Shown here one piece after another: positions 42,446 to 50,220 of a stretch of 64,000 nucleotides of DNA (position 1 is its first letter; the number at the start of each line of letters is the position of its first letter). The stretch comes from Thiococcus pfennigii (GTDB lineage: Bacteria; Pseudomonadota; Gammaproteobacteria; Chromatiales; Chromatiaceae). The position numbers and the translations under genes were made by a program. A model generated the notes under the pieces. That model was not told the origin of the DNA. It searched no databases and saw only the letters and a program-made list of their open reading frames with translations. The stretch covers positions 1 to 64,000 of the forward strand of contig NZ_NRRW01000017.1 in assembly GCF_016583835.1 (NCBI RefSeq). The letters are read 5' to 3'.

Positions 42446-43894
42446 ATGCCAAGAAGAACCAAGATCGTAGCCACCCTGGGGCCGGCGACCGATGACGCGC
42501 GCGTCATCGATGCCCTGATCGCCGCCGGGGTCGATGTGGTCCGGCTCAACCTGTCCCACGATGGCCACGCGCGCCACCGCCAGCGCGCCGAGCAGGTGCG
42601 CGAGCGGGCCGCTGCGCTCGGGCGCGACGTCGGCCTGTTGCTCGACCTGCAAGGGCCGAAGATCCGCATCGGGCGCTTCCGCGCCGGGGCGATCGAGCTC
42701 GATACGGGGGCGCCGTTCGCGATCGACGCCGACTGCGCCCTCGACGACGGCGACGAGGCCCGCGTCGGTACCACCTACCCGGCCATCATCGACGACCTGC
42801 GCCCCGGCGACCGGCTGCTGCTCGATGACGGGGCGATCGAGCTGGAGGTCGAGGCGCTCGCCGGTCGGGCCGCCCACTGCCGCGTCCTGATCGGCGGGCA
42901 ACTGTCGAACAACAAGGGCATCAACAAGAAGGGTGGCGGCCTCTCGGCCCCGGCGCTGACCGACAAGGACAAGGCCGACATCGCCTTCGCCGGCGAGATC
43001 CAGGCCGACTATCTGGCCGTCTCCTTCGTGCGCCATGCCGACGATGTGCGCGAGGCGCGGGCGCTGTTCACCGAGGCCGGCGGCTTCGGCGGCATCGTCG
43101 CCAAGATCGAGCGCGCCGAGGCCCTCGCCGACATCGATGCCATCATCGGCGCCTCGGATGCGGTGATGATCGCCCGCGGGGACCTCGGCGTCGAGATCGG
43201 CGACGCCGAACTGCCGGCGGTGCAGAAGGAGTTGATCCGCCGCGCGCGCGAACTCAACTGCGTCGTCATCACGGCGACCCAGATGATGCAGTCGATGATC
43301 GAGCATCCGTATCCGACCCGGGCCGAGGTCTTCGACGTCGCCAATGCCGTCCTCGATGGGACCGACGCCGTGATGCTCTCGGCGGAGACCTCGATCGGGC
43401 GTTACCCGGCCAAGGTCGTCGCGGCGATGCACCGCATCTGCGAGGAGGCCGAGAAGCAGCGCAGCGCGCGGCGCTCGACGCACCGCATCGACTCGGTCTT
43501 CGGCCGCGTCGACGAGGCCATCGCGATGGCCACCATGTACACCGCGAACCACCTCGGCGTGAAGGCGATCGCGGCCCTGACCGAGACCGGCTCGACGGTC
43601 AAATGGATGTCGCGCATCAGCTCGGGCATCCCCATCTACGCCCCGACGCGGCATGTCGCGACGCGCCGCAAGGTGACGCTCTTTCGCGGCGTCTATCCGG
43701 TATCCTTCGACGTGTCGAGCGCCGACATCCACGAGGTCAATCGCGATGTCGTCGAGGTGTTGCTGAGCCAAGGCATCGTGCGCGATGGCGACCTGGTGAT
43801 CATCACCAAGGGCGACCGATCGGGCGTCGAGGGTCAGACCAACATCATGAAGGTCATGCGCGTCGGCGAGCACCGGCTTCCGACCGACGATTAG
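42446..43894 (+). CDS. pyk: Pyruvate kinase
   Basis: The 482-residue enzyme begins at ATG 42446 (AGAGG 7 bases upstream) with RRTKIVATLGPATDD. It shows VDVVRLNLSHDGHARH, DLQGPKIRIG and the conserved VMIARGDLGVEIG, followed by ITATQMMQSMI and PTRAEVFDVANAVLDGTDAVMLSAET. The pattern is closer to E. coli PykA than PykF. It converts PEP and ADP to pyruvate and ATP and competes with PEP carboxylase for PEP. It is coupled to pgk and followed by an intrinsic terminator. The long frame upstream to 42176 lies inside pgk and is not used. Confidence 0.95.
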   Translation: MPRRTKIVATLGPATDDARVIDALIAAGVDVVRLNLSHDGHARHRQRAEQVRERAAALGRDVGLLLDLQGPKIRIGRFRAGAIELDTGAPFAIDADCALDDGDEARVGTTYPAIIDDLRPGDRLLLDDGAIELEVEALAGRAAHCRVLIGGQLSNNKGINKKGGGLSAPALTDKDKADIAFAGEIQADYLAVSFVRHADDVREARALFTEAGGFGGIVAKIERAEALADIDAIIGASDAVMIARGDLGVEIGDAELPAVQKELIRRARELNCVVITATQMMQSMIEHPYPTRAEVFDVANAVLDGTDAVMLSAETSIGRYPAKVVAAMHRICEEAEKQRSARRSTHRIDSVFGRVDEAIAMATMYTANHLGVKAIAALTETGSTVKWMSRISSGIPIYAPTRHVATRRKVTLFRGVYPVSFDVSSADIHEVNRDVVEVLLSQGIVRDGDLVIITKGDRSGVEGQTNIMKVMRVGEHRLPTDD

Positions 43895-43962
43895 GGCCGA
43901 TGCAGAGACAACCGATACGAGCACGCGGAAGACAAGAAACTACGAAATGCGCGAAAGTCGCG

Positions 43963-44001
43963 AAAAAACGGCAGATTCTCCCGCGTATATTCTGCCTTTT
44001 C
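43963..44001 (+). terminator. Intrinsic terminator after pyk
   Basis: AAAAAACGGCAGA (43963-43975) and TCTGCCTTTT (43991-44000) form a stem with an A-run before it and a T-run after it, so it can work in both directions. It lies 68 bases after the pyk stop. Confidence 0.75.
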
Positions 44002-44155
44002 GTGTGTTTCGGTGCTTAGAAGAAGATGCGCCGGTTGTTTTGAATCGCCACTTTAGGACCGAGCATCCCGGCGGACGGTCCGGGCCCGTTCGCCCGGCTG
44101 CCGCCGGCGGCCTTCACCCCATTCCCAACCAGCAGAAAACCGAGGAGATTCCACC

Positions 44156-45220
44156 ATGGCACTGATTTCACTGCGACAGATGCTCGATCACGCGGCCGAA
44201 CACGGCTACGGCGTGCCGGCCTTCAACGTCAACAATCTGGAGCAGATGCGCGCCATCATGGAGGCGGCGGATCAGACCGACTCGCCGGTCATCGTCCAGG
44301 CCTCGGCCGGGGCGCGCAAGTACGCCGGCGCCCCCTTTCTGCGCCACCTGATCCTGGCCGCGATCGAGGAGTGGCCGCACATCCCGGTCTGCATGCACCA
44401 GGACCACGGCACCTCGGCGGCCGTCTGCCAGCGTTCGATCCAGCTCGGCTTCAGCTCCGTGATGATGGACGGCTCGCTCGGCGAGGACGGCAAGACCCCA
44501 ACCTCCTACGAATACAATGTCGAGGTCACGCGCCGCGTCGTCGAGATGTCCCACGCCTGCGGCGTCTCGGTCGAGGGTGAGCTCGGCTGCCTCGGGTCGC
44601 TCGAGACCGGCCAGGCCGGCGAGGAAGACGGCATCGGCGCCGAGGGCACGCTCGACCACAGCCAACTCCTCACCGATCCCAACGAGGCGGCCGACTTCGT
44701 GAAGAAGACCGGGGTCGATGCCCTGGCGATCGCGATCGGCACCTCGCACGGCGCCTACAAGTTCACCCGTCCGCCGACGGGCGACATCCTGGCCATCGAG
44801 CGCATCAAGGAGATCCACACCCGCATCCCGACCGTGCACCTGGTCATGCACGGCTCCTCCTCGGTGCCGCAGGAGTGGCTGAAGATCATCAACGAGTACG
44901 GCGGTGACATGGGCGAGACCTACGGCGTGCCGGTCGAGGAGATCGTCGAGGGCATCAAGCACGGCGTGCGCAAGGTCAACATCGACACCGATCTGCGCAT
45001 GGCCTCGACCGGGGCGATCCGCAAGCACCTGCACGACAATCGCTCGAACTTCGATCCGCGCAAGTACTTCGAGGCCGCCACCAAGGCGATGAAGGAGATC
45101 TGCGTGGCGCGCTACGAGGCCTTCGGGACGGCCGGCAACGCCTCGAAGATCCGCCCGCTGAGCCTCGAGGCGATGACCTCCCGCTACGAGAAGGGCGAGC
45201 TCGAACCGAAGGTCAACTGA
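44156..45220 (+). CDS. fba: Class II fructose-bisphosphate aldolase
   Basis: The 354-residue zinc enzyme begins [23 protein letters not shown]-like and has the metal-site [31 protein letters not shown] and [13 protein letters not shown]. Later come [14 protein letters not shown] and [13 protein letters not shown]. It is of the CbbA type often found with Calvin-cycle genes in proteobacteria, and it condenses dihydroxyacetone phosphate with glyceraldehyde-3-phosphate or erythrose-4-phosphate. GAGGAG lies 9 bases before the ATG. It is separated from pyk by a terminator and so probably has its own promoter. Confidence 0.96.
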   Translation: MALISLRQMLDHAAEHGYGVPAFNVNNLEQMRAIMEAADQTDSPVIVQASAGARKYAGAPFLRHLILAAIEEWPHIPVCMHQDHGTSAAVCQRSIQLGFSSVMMDGSLGEDGKTPTSYEYNVEVTRRVVEMSHACGVSVEGELGCLGSLETGQAGEEDGIGAEGTLDHSQLLTDPNEAADFVKKTGVDALAIAIGTSHGAYKFTRPPTGDILAIERIKEIHTRIPTVHLVMHGSSSVPQEWLKIINEYGGDMGETYGVPVEEIVEGIKHGVRKVNIDTDLRMASTGAIRKHLHDNRSNFDPRKYFEAATKAMKEICVARYEAFGTAGNASKIRPLSLEAMTSRYEKGELEPKVN

Positions 45221-45242
45221 TCGACCCGCGCGGTCGCCGCAT

Positions 45243-45266
45243 CAAGGGACGCCTCGGCGTCCCTTG
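45243..45266. terminator. Hairpin after fba
   Basis: CAAGGGACGCC and GGCGTCCCTTG form an 11-bp perfect inverted repeat closed by TC (in practice a small loop). It lies 22 bases after the fba stop. The T-run is short (TTGTCG). Confidence 0.65.
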
Positions 45267-45431
45267 TCGCTTCGTCGGAGGCCCTCGCGGGGACCTGTCG
45301 CGGTGCGCGATGGGCGCGGCGCGACAAATCGCCTAGACTTCGCTCTGCGCCGGTACGCTACGAGTGCGGGCGATTCCGTCAAGCTGTCATTCGCGCTGGG
45401 TGAGCCGCGCTAGAGAGAGGGTGAGCGAGCG

Positions 45432-45914
45432 ATGAGCCAAGTGGACAAAACGAACGTATTGCGCGCCTCGGTGTTGGGTACCGAGCTCGACGAGTCCGAG
45501 GCGCAGGTCCTCGCCGAGCGGATGGGGGTGCTCGAGGTCAAGGGCGACGAACTGCTGGTCGACGAGGGCGAGGAGCAGCGCACGCTGTTTCTCCTCGCCG
45601 CCGGACGGCTCTGCGTCTGCAAGACCGTCGGCGGGGTCGAGCGGCGCGTCTATCAGATGCGCCCGGGCGAGTGCGCCGGCACGCGCGCCTTCATCGACGG
45701 TTCGATGCGCAAGGCCGGCCTGCGTGCCGTCGGCGATTGCACGGTGCTGACGCTCGAGCCGGAGGATTTCGAGGCCCTGATCGAGAGCCACCCGCGTCTC
45801 GTCTACAAGGTCATGCGGGCGATCTTCCGCATCACGCATGCGAACCTCATGCGCGTCAACATGGAGAGTTCGGAACTCAGGAACTACGTCGTCAGGAACG
45901 GTGGGCGCTATTGA
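45432..45914 (+). CDS. Cyclic-nucleotide-binding-domain protein without DNA-binding domain
   Basis: The 160-residue protein is a single cNMP-binding beta roll with flanking helices. It shows LDEGEEQRTLFLLAAGRLCVCK-like strands, an RPGECAGTRAFIDGSMRKAGLRAV segment corresponding to the phosphate-binding cassette region, and a C-helix (PRLVYKVMRAIFRITHANLMRVNME). No helix-turn-helix follows, unlike CRP/FNR regulators. The cassette shows GECAGTRAFIDGSMRKA in place of the canonical GE(L/I)ALL-x-RAA, so nucleotide binding is doubtful. AGAGAGGG precedes the ATG. It is probably a small sensor or structural protein; partners are unknown. Confidence 0.82.
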   Translation: MSQVDKTNVLRASVLGTELDESEAQVLAERMGVLEVKGDELLVDEGEEQRTLFLLAAGRLCVCKTVGGVERRVYQMRPGECAGTRAFIDGSMRKAGLRAVGDCTVLTLEPEDFEALIESHPRLVYKVMRAIFRITHANLMRVNMESSELRNYVVRNGGRY

Positions 45915-45991
45915 GGGGCTCGGTACGCGGTGCGGACCCGATCCGTGGCCGCCCGTTCGATCGCGCCTGAAGCGATTCGAGGAGGTATGGC

Positions 45992-46387
45992 ATGTCTGAG
46001 CGACTCGAGGTGAGGTTTCCCGGCGGCAAGCGTATCGATGTCGAGGTCGGTGGCTTCGTGATCCACACCGATCAGGGCGCCAAGGCCGGCGGCGCGGGGT
46101 CGGCTCCGGAGCCCTTCGCGCTCTTCCTGGCGTCGCTGGCCGCCTGCTCCGGCATCTATGCGCTGAACTTCTGCGAGAGCCGCAAACTGCCGACCGACGG
46201 CTTGGGACTCGCGATGGACTGGTCGCGCGAGCCCGGCGCGGCCCAGGCCAACGCCACCCTGCGGCTGCGCCTCCCGCACGGCTTCCCCGACCGCTATCGC
46301 GACAGCATCGTGCGCGCGATGGACCTCTGCGCGGTCAAGAAGCACATCATCGACCCGCCGCACTTCGAGATCCTGATCGAGGACTGA
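45992..46387 (+). CDS. OsmC-family protein
   Basis: The 131-residue protein has the OsmC/YhfA pattern: a beta-rich N-terminus (LEVRFPGGKRIDVEVGGF), the first redox Cys in FLASLAACSGIYALNFCESR and the second in RAMDLCAVKKHI near the C-terminus. OsmC proteins are thiol-dependent hydroperoxidases; the YhfA-like subgroup has no defined substrate. GAGGAGG lies 9 bases before the ATG. It follows the cNMP-domain gene by 77 bp and precedes an ABC exporter, suggesting a stress-related cluster, but that link is only contextual. Confidence 0.9.
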   Translation: MSERLEVRFPGGKRIDVEVGGFVIHTDQGAKAGGAGSAPEPFALFLASLAACSGIYALNFCESRKLPTDGLGLAMDWSREPGAAQANATLRLRLPHGFPDRYRDSIVRAMDLCAVKKHIIDPPHFEILIED

Positions 46388-46427
46388 GCAGGGCCGCACG
46401 ACGACCCGCCACGTCCCGTCGCGCCCC

Positions 46428-48260
46428 TTGGCGTACGCACCGCGCACCATCCCCCCTTCGGATTCCGCCGAGCCGGGTGCCGCCGTCGGCTATCGCTGGC
46501 GCGACCTCCTCGGGATGATCCTGGAGCACCGCCGCGAACTCGCGTTCGCGAACCTGGTCGCGTTGCTCGCGGCCCTGGTCGCGGTGCCGGTCCCGCTCCT
46601 GATGCCGATCCTCGTCGACGAGGTGCTGCTCGAGCGCCCGGGCGTCGCCGTGGCCGTCATCGACGGCCTCGCCCCGGCGGCCTGGCACGGACCGCTCCTC
46701 TATGTCGGCGCGGTGTTGGCGGTCTCGGTCCTGCTGCGCCTGATGGCGGTGGCCCTCGGGGTCGTGCAGAGTCGGCAGTTCACGATCATCTCCAAGGACA
46801 TCATCTTCCGGCTGCGGCACGACCTGCTGCGGCGGCTCGAGCGGGTCTCGATGGCCGAGTACGAGACCCTCGGCAGCGGCACCGTCGCCTCGCACCTGGT
46901 CACGGACCTCGACGCGATCGACGCCTTCGTCGGCAGCGCCGTCGCCAAGCTCATCGTCGCCGCCCTCAGTATCGCCGGGACGGCCGCCGTGCTCCTCTGG
47001 ATGCACTGGCAGCTCGGGCTCTTCATCCTGCTCCTCAACCCCCTCGTCGTCTACGTGACAGTGGTCTTCGGGCGGCGCGTGAAGGAGATGAAACGGCGCG
47101 AGAACGGCGCCTACGAGGCCTTTCAGCAGAGCCTCGCCGAGACGCTGGAGGCGATCCAGCAGATCCGCGCCGGCAACCGCGAGCGCTTCTACATCGGTCG
47201 CAGCATCGCCGGGGCCGATGCGATCCGCCGTTGGTCCTGCGCCTTCGCCTGGAAGAACGACGCCGCCGGGCGCCTGTCGTTCGTGGTCTTCCTGGTCGGC
47301 TTCGACCTGTTCCGGGCCGTGAGCATGTTGATGGTGGTCTTCTCGGACCTCTCGATCGGCGAGATGCTGGCGGTCTTCGCCTATCTCTGGTTCATGATGG
47401 CACCGGTGCAGGACGTGTTGAACGTCCAGTACGCCTATCAGGCCGCCGATGCCGCGCTGCATCGCATCAATCGCCTGTTTCGGTTGCGGCTGGAGCCCCG
47501 CTGGCCGCACCGGCGCGATCCGTTCACCGCTCGGCGCGGCGTCGGCGTCGCGCTCGAGGCGGTCAGCTTCGCCTACGGCGATGGTCCGCCGGTGCTCGAT
47601 CGAGTCTCGCTCGCGATCGCCCCCGGCGAGAAGGTCGCCCTGGTCGGGGCGAGCGGGGCCGGCAAGACGACCCTCGTCCAGGTCGTGCTGGGGCTCTATG
47701 CGCCGAGTTCGGGGCGGATCCTCTTCGATGGCGTGCCGATCGAGGAGATCGGCATGGACGTGGTGCGCGACCATGTGGCCACCGTGCTCCAGCATCCGGC
47801 GCTGTTCAACGACACGGTGCGGATGAACCTGACGCTGGGTCGCGAGATGCCCGAGGCGCGCCTCTGGGAGGCGCTGCGGGTGGCGCAGCTCGGGGCCGTC
47901 GTGCGCGGCCTCGACGCGGGGCTCGAGACGGTCGTCGGGCGTGGCGGCATCCGCCTCTCCGGTGGCCAGCGCCAGCGCCTGGCGGTCGCGCGGATGGTCC
48001 TGGCCGATCCGCAGGCCGTGATCCTGGACGAGGCGACCTCGGCCCTCGACAGCGAGACCGAGGCGCGCCTGCACGAGGCCCTGGAGCGGTTCCTGGTCGG
48101 GCGCACGACCTTGATCATCGCCCACCGCCTGAGCGCCGTGCGCCGCGCCGACCGGGTACTGGTGCTCGAACGCGGGCGCATCGTCGAGCAGGGCCGCCAC
48201 GAGGACTTGATCGATGGCGAGGGGCTGTATGCGGCCCTCTATGCGCGGCAGATCGGGTAG
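46428..48260 (+). CDS. ABC transporter, fused membrane and ATPase domains (exporter type)
   Basis: The protein of up to 610 residues has a type-1 exporter membrane domain (about 35-330, six helices) and an ATPase domain with Walker A GASGAGKTT, the signature RLSGGQRQRLA, Walker B AVILDEATSALD and the H-loop AHRLS. It resembles MsbA/lipid and multidrug half-exporters and should work as a homodimer in the inner membrane; the cargo is unknown. The start is doubtful: only TTG at 46428 is available upstream of ATG 46515. The TTG has no ribosome site and lies in a stretch resembling the palindromic repeat at 48535, so the first ~29 residues may not be real. Confidence 0.88.
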   Translation: MAYAPRTIPPSDSAEPGAAVGYRWRDLLGMILEHRRELAFANLVALLAALVAVPVPLLMPILVDEVLLERPGVAVAVIDGLAPAAWHGPLLYVGAVLAVSVLLRLMAVALGVVQSRQFTIISKDIIFRLRHDLLRRLERVSMAEYETLGSGTVASHLVTDLDAIDAFVGSAVAKLIVAALSIAGTAAVLLWMHWQLGLFILLLNPLVVYVTVVFGRRVKEMKRRENGAYEAFQQSLAETLEAIQQIRAGNRERFYIGRSIAGADAIRRWSCAFAWKNDAAGRLSFVVFLVGFDLFRAVSMLMVVFSDLSIGEMLAVFAYLWFMMAPVQDVLNVQYAYQAADAALHRINRLFRLRLEPRWPHRRDPFTARRGVGVALEAVSFAYGDGPPVLDRVSLAIAPGEKVALVGASGAGKTTLVQVVLGLYAPSSGRILFDGVPIEEIGMDVVRDHVATVLQHPALFNDTVRMNLTLGREMPEARLWEALRVAQLGAVVRGLDAGLETVVGRGGIRLSGGQRQRLAVARMVLADPQAVILDEATSALDSETEARLHEALERFLVGRTTLIIAHRLSAVRRADRVLVLERGRIVEQGRHEDLIDGEGLYAALYARQIG

Positions 48261-48281
48261 TGGCCGGCCGGGACCTTTGAT

Positions 48282-48331
48282 CCTAGAAACGGCAGTTGAC
48301 CGCTTCGCGATCGATTCAAGTCGTTGAAATC
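48282..48331 (+). repeat. ~50-bp GGCAGTTG dispersed repeat, copy 1
   Basis: It begins CCTAGAAACGGCAGTTGACC and ends GATTCAAGTCGTTGAAATC. It matches 56537-56586 (minus strand) at 42 of 50 positions by my count. It starts about 20 bases after the exporter gene stop. Confidence 0.85.
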
Positions 48332-48492
48332 TTATCGAATACTTGCGCGACGCAGGTTCGCCAGCGAGGTGAGGGGCGCTACGACCCCCGAGGCACGCCC
48401 CGCGCGGCGCCCGGCGGTGTTACAACTCGTTGCAATAGCGCAGCCATTGCGCCCCCTCGTGCCTTGCCGGACACCCCGCGGGACGCACCTCA

Positions 48493-48517
48493 GAGGCCGT
48501 CCAACTGCCGCTTCTAG
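48493..48517 (-). repeat. GGCAGTTG dispersed repeat, partial copy
   Basis: On the minus strand, CTAGAAGCGGCAGTTGGAC then GGCCTC shares the core CTAGAARCGGCAGTTG with copies 1 and 2. It is the shorter form. A more decayed version is at 688-716 on the minus strand. Confidence 0.7.
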
Positions 48518-48534
48518 TGTTGATAGCCATCTCG

Positions 48535-48551
48535 GGTACGCACCGCGTACC
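48535..48551. repeat. GTACGC palindrome repeat
   Basis: GGTACGC-ACC-GCGTACC is a perfect palindrome with a 3-base centre. A decayed copy (GCGTACGCACCGCGCACC) occurs at 46430-46450, exactly at the annotated 5' end of the ABC exporter gene. Confidence 0.75.
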
Positions 48552-48706
48552 ATCTGCCCTTCGGGGGCGATCGGGTACGGCAGGGACCTGGCCCCGGAAT
48601 CGGTCCTCGGGCATCGATCCCGGGGTCGGGCGGCGGGCGCTCGGTGCGTGGTGCGCACCCGGCGCCGGTGCGGGCGTGCGGATCTGGTACGGCGGGGGGT
48701 GATGCG

Positions 48707-50197
48707 ATGGTTGATACGGGCATGGCGGTGACCGCCACCTTCGTCGTCTATCTGGCCATGATGCTCGGCATCGGCGCCTGGGCCTACCGGCGCACCAGCG
48801 ACTCCTCGGGCTACTTCCTCGGCGGGCGCAGCCTCGGGCCTTGGCCGGCGGCGCTCTCGGCCGGGGCCTCGGACATGAGCGGTTGGCTGATGCTCGGCCT
48901 GCCGGGCTTCGCCTTCACCTCGGGGCTCGGGTCCCTGTGGCTCGCCGGCGGGTTGCTCGCCGGGACCTGGCTCAACTGGCGCCTGGTCGCGCGGCGCCTG
49001 CGGACCTTCAGCTACCTCGCCGACGACGCGCTGACGATCCCCGAGTACTTCGCCAACCGTTTCGGCGACCGCGGCCACTGGCTCCAGGGCCTCTCGGCCG
49101 TCTTCATCCTGCTCTTCTTCCTCTTCTACACGAGTGCCGGCCTGGTCGCCGGCGGCAAGCTCTTCGAGACCGTCTTCGGCTTGAACTACGAGGTCGCCGT
49201 CGTCGTCGGGGCGCTCTGCGTCGTCTCCTACACCCTCTTCGGCGGCTTTCTGGCCGTCTCCTGGACCGATCTGGTGCAGGGGCTGCTGATGGCGGCGGCC
49301 CTGCTCGTCGTGCCGATCATCGCGATCCAGGGGACCGGCGGCGTCGATGCGTTGCTCGCGACGCTCGGGCAGGACCATCCGGCGCTGCTCTCGCCATGGG
49401 TCGACGGGGCGGGCGAGCCGTTGACGCTGATCGCGATCGTGTCGCTGGCGGCCTGGGGGCTCGGCTATTTCGGTCAGCCGCACATCCTGGCGCGCTTCGC
49501 CGGCATCCGCAGCGGTGCCGACGTGCCGCTCGCGCGGCGCATCGCCGTCGGTTGGTCGGCGGCGACGATGGGCGGCGCGATCCTGGTCGGGCTCGCCGGC
49601 GTCGCCTATGTCGACGCCAACCTCGGCGGCCAGCTCGCCGATGCCGAGACCATCTTCATGGTCCTCGTCCATGCCCTGACCCACCCGGTCGTCGCCGGCA
49701 TCCTGCTCGCGGCGATCCTCGCGGCGATCATGTCGACGGCCGACTCCCAGCTCCTCGTCTCGTCCTCGGCCCTCGCCGAGGACCTCTATCGCCAGCTCGC
49801 GCGCCCCGCCGCCAGGCAGCGCGAGATCGTCGCGGTCGGACGGGGGGCGGTGGTCCTCCTGGCCGTCGTCGCCACCTGGCTCGCCTTCGATCCGGACAGC
49901 TCGGTCCTCGGGCTGGTCGGCTATGCCTGGGCCGGTTTCGGCGCCGCGTTCGGTCCGGTCCTCCTGCTGTCGCTCTACTGGCGGCGGATGAATCGGACCG
50001 GGGCGCTCGCCGGGGTCCTCGTCGGCGGCCTGACCGTGGTCGCCTGGAAGCCGCTCGAGGGCGGCCTGTTCGATCTCTACGAGATCGTCCCGGGGATCCT
50101 CTTCGCGACCCTGGCCATCGTCATCGCGAGCCTCGTCACGGCGCCGCCGCCGCGGGCCGTGCGCGAGGGGTTCGAGCGCTGCCGCGCGGGACTCTGA
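48707..50197 (+). CDS. putP: Sodium/solute symporter, PutP-like (SSS family)
   Basis: The 496-residue protein (ATG at 48707) has about 13 membrane helices of the sodium:solute symporter family. SGYFLGGRSLGPWPAALSAGASDMSGWLMLGLPG is the PutP-type helix-2 signature with the Na+-contacting Ala/Ser-Asp. GYFGQPHILARF and the helix-8 STADSQLLVSSSALAEDLY with the second Na+ site match proline permeases closely. Proline uptake driven by Na+ is the most likely role. No putA (proline dehydrogenase) is adjacent, so use of proline as a compatible solute is possible. The length is normal (~500). It faces the ribonucleotide reductase gene, convergent, 23 bp apart. Confidence 0.9.
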   Translation: MVDTGMAVTATFVVYLAMMLGIGAWAYRRTSDSSGYFLGGRSLGPWPAALSAGASDMSGWLMLGLPGFAFTSGLGSLWLAGGLLAGTWLNWRLVARRLRTFSYLADDALTIPEYFANRFGDRGHWLQGLSAVFILLFFLFYTSAGLVAGGKLFETVFGLNYEVAVVVGALCVVSYTLFGGFLAVSWTDLVQGLLMAAALLVVPIIAIQGTGGVDALLATLGQDHPALLSPWVDGAGEPLTLIAIVSLAAWGLGYFGQPHILARFAGIRSGADVPLARRIAVGWSAATMGGAILVGLAGVAYVDANLGGQLADAETIFMVLVHALTHPVVAGILLAAILAAIMSTADSQLLVSSSALAEDLYRQLARPAARQREIVAVGRGAVVLLAVVATWLAFDPDSSVLGLVGYAWAGFGAAFGPVLLLSLYWRRMNRTGALAGVLVGGLTVVAWKPLEGGLFDLYEIVPGILFATLAIVIASLVTAPPPRAVREGFERCRAGL

Positions 50198-50220
50198 GTG
50201 CGCGCGGCCGGCGCCACGCG

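Larger units (their letters stand above)
48261..48706. other. Intergenic stretch with three short repeats
   Basis: This 446-bp gap contains a GGCAGTTG repeat (48282-48331), a second partial copy on the minus strand (48493-48517) and the palindrome GGTACGC-ACC-GCGTACC (48535-48551). No gene is supported. The putP start at 48707 is preceded by a GGGGGGTGA ribosome site. Confidence 0.6.

Noticed and set aside
46347-48200. 617-codon minus-strand open frame opposite the ABC exporter
   Set aside because: It is antisense to a gene with all ABC motifs, shows no recognisable domain and is an effect of GC-rich third positions.
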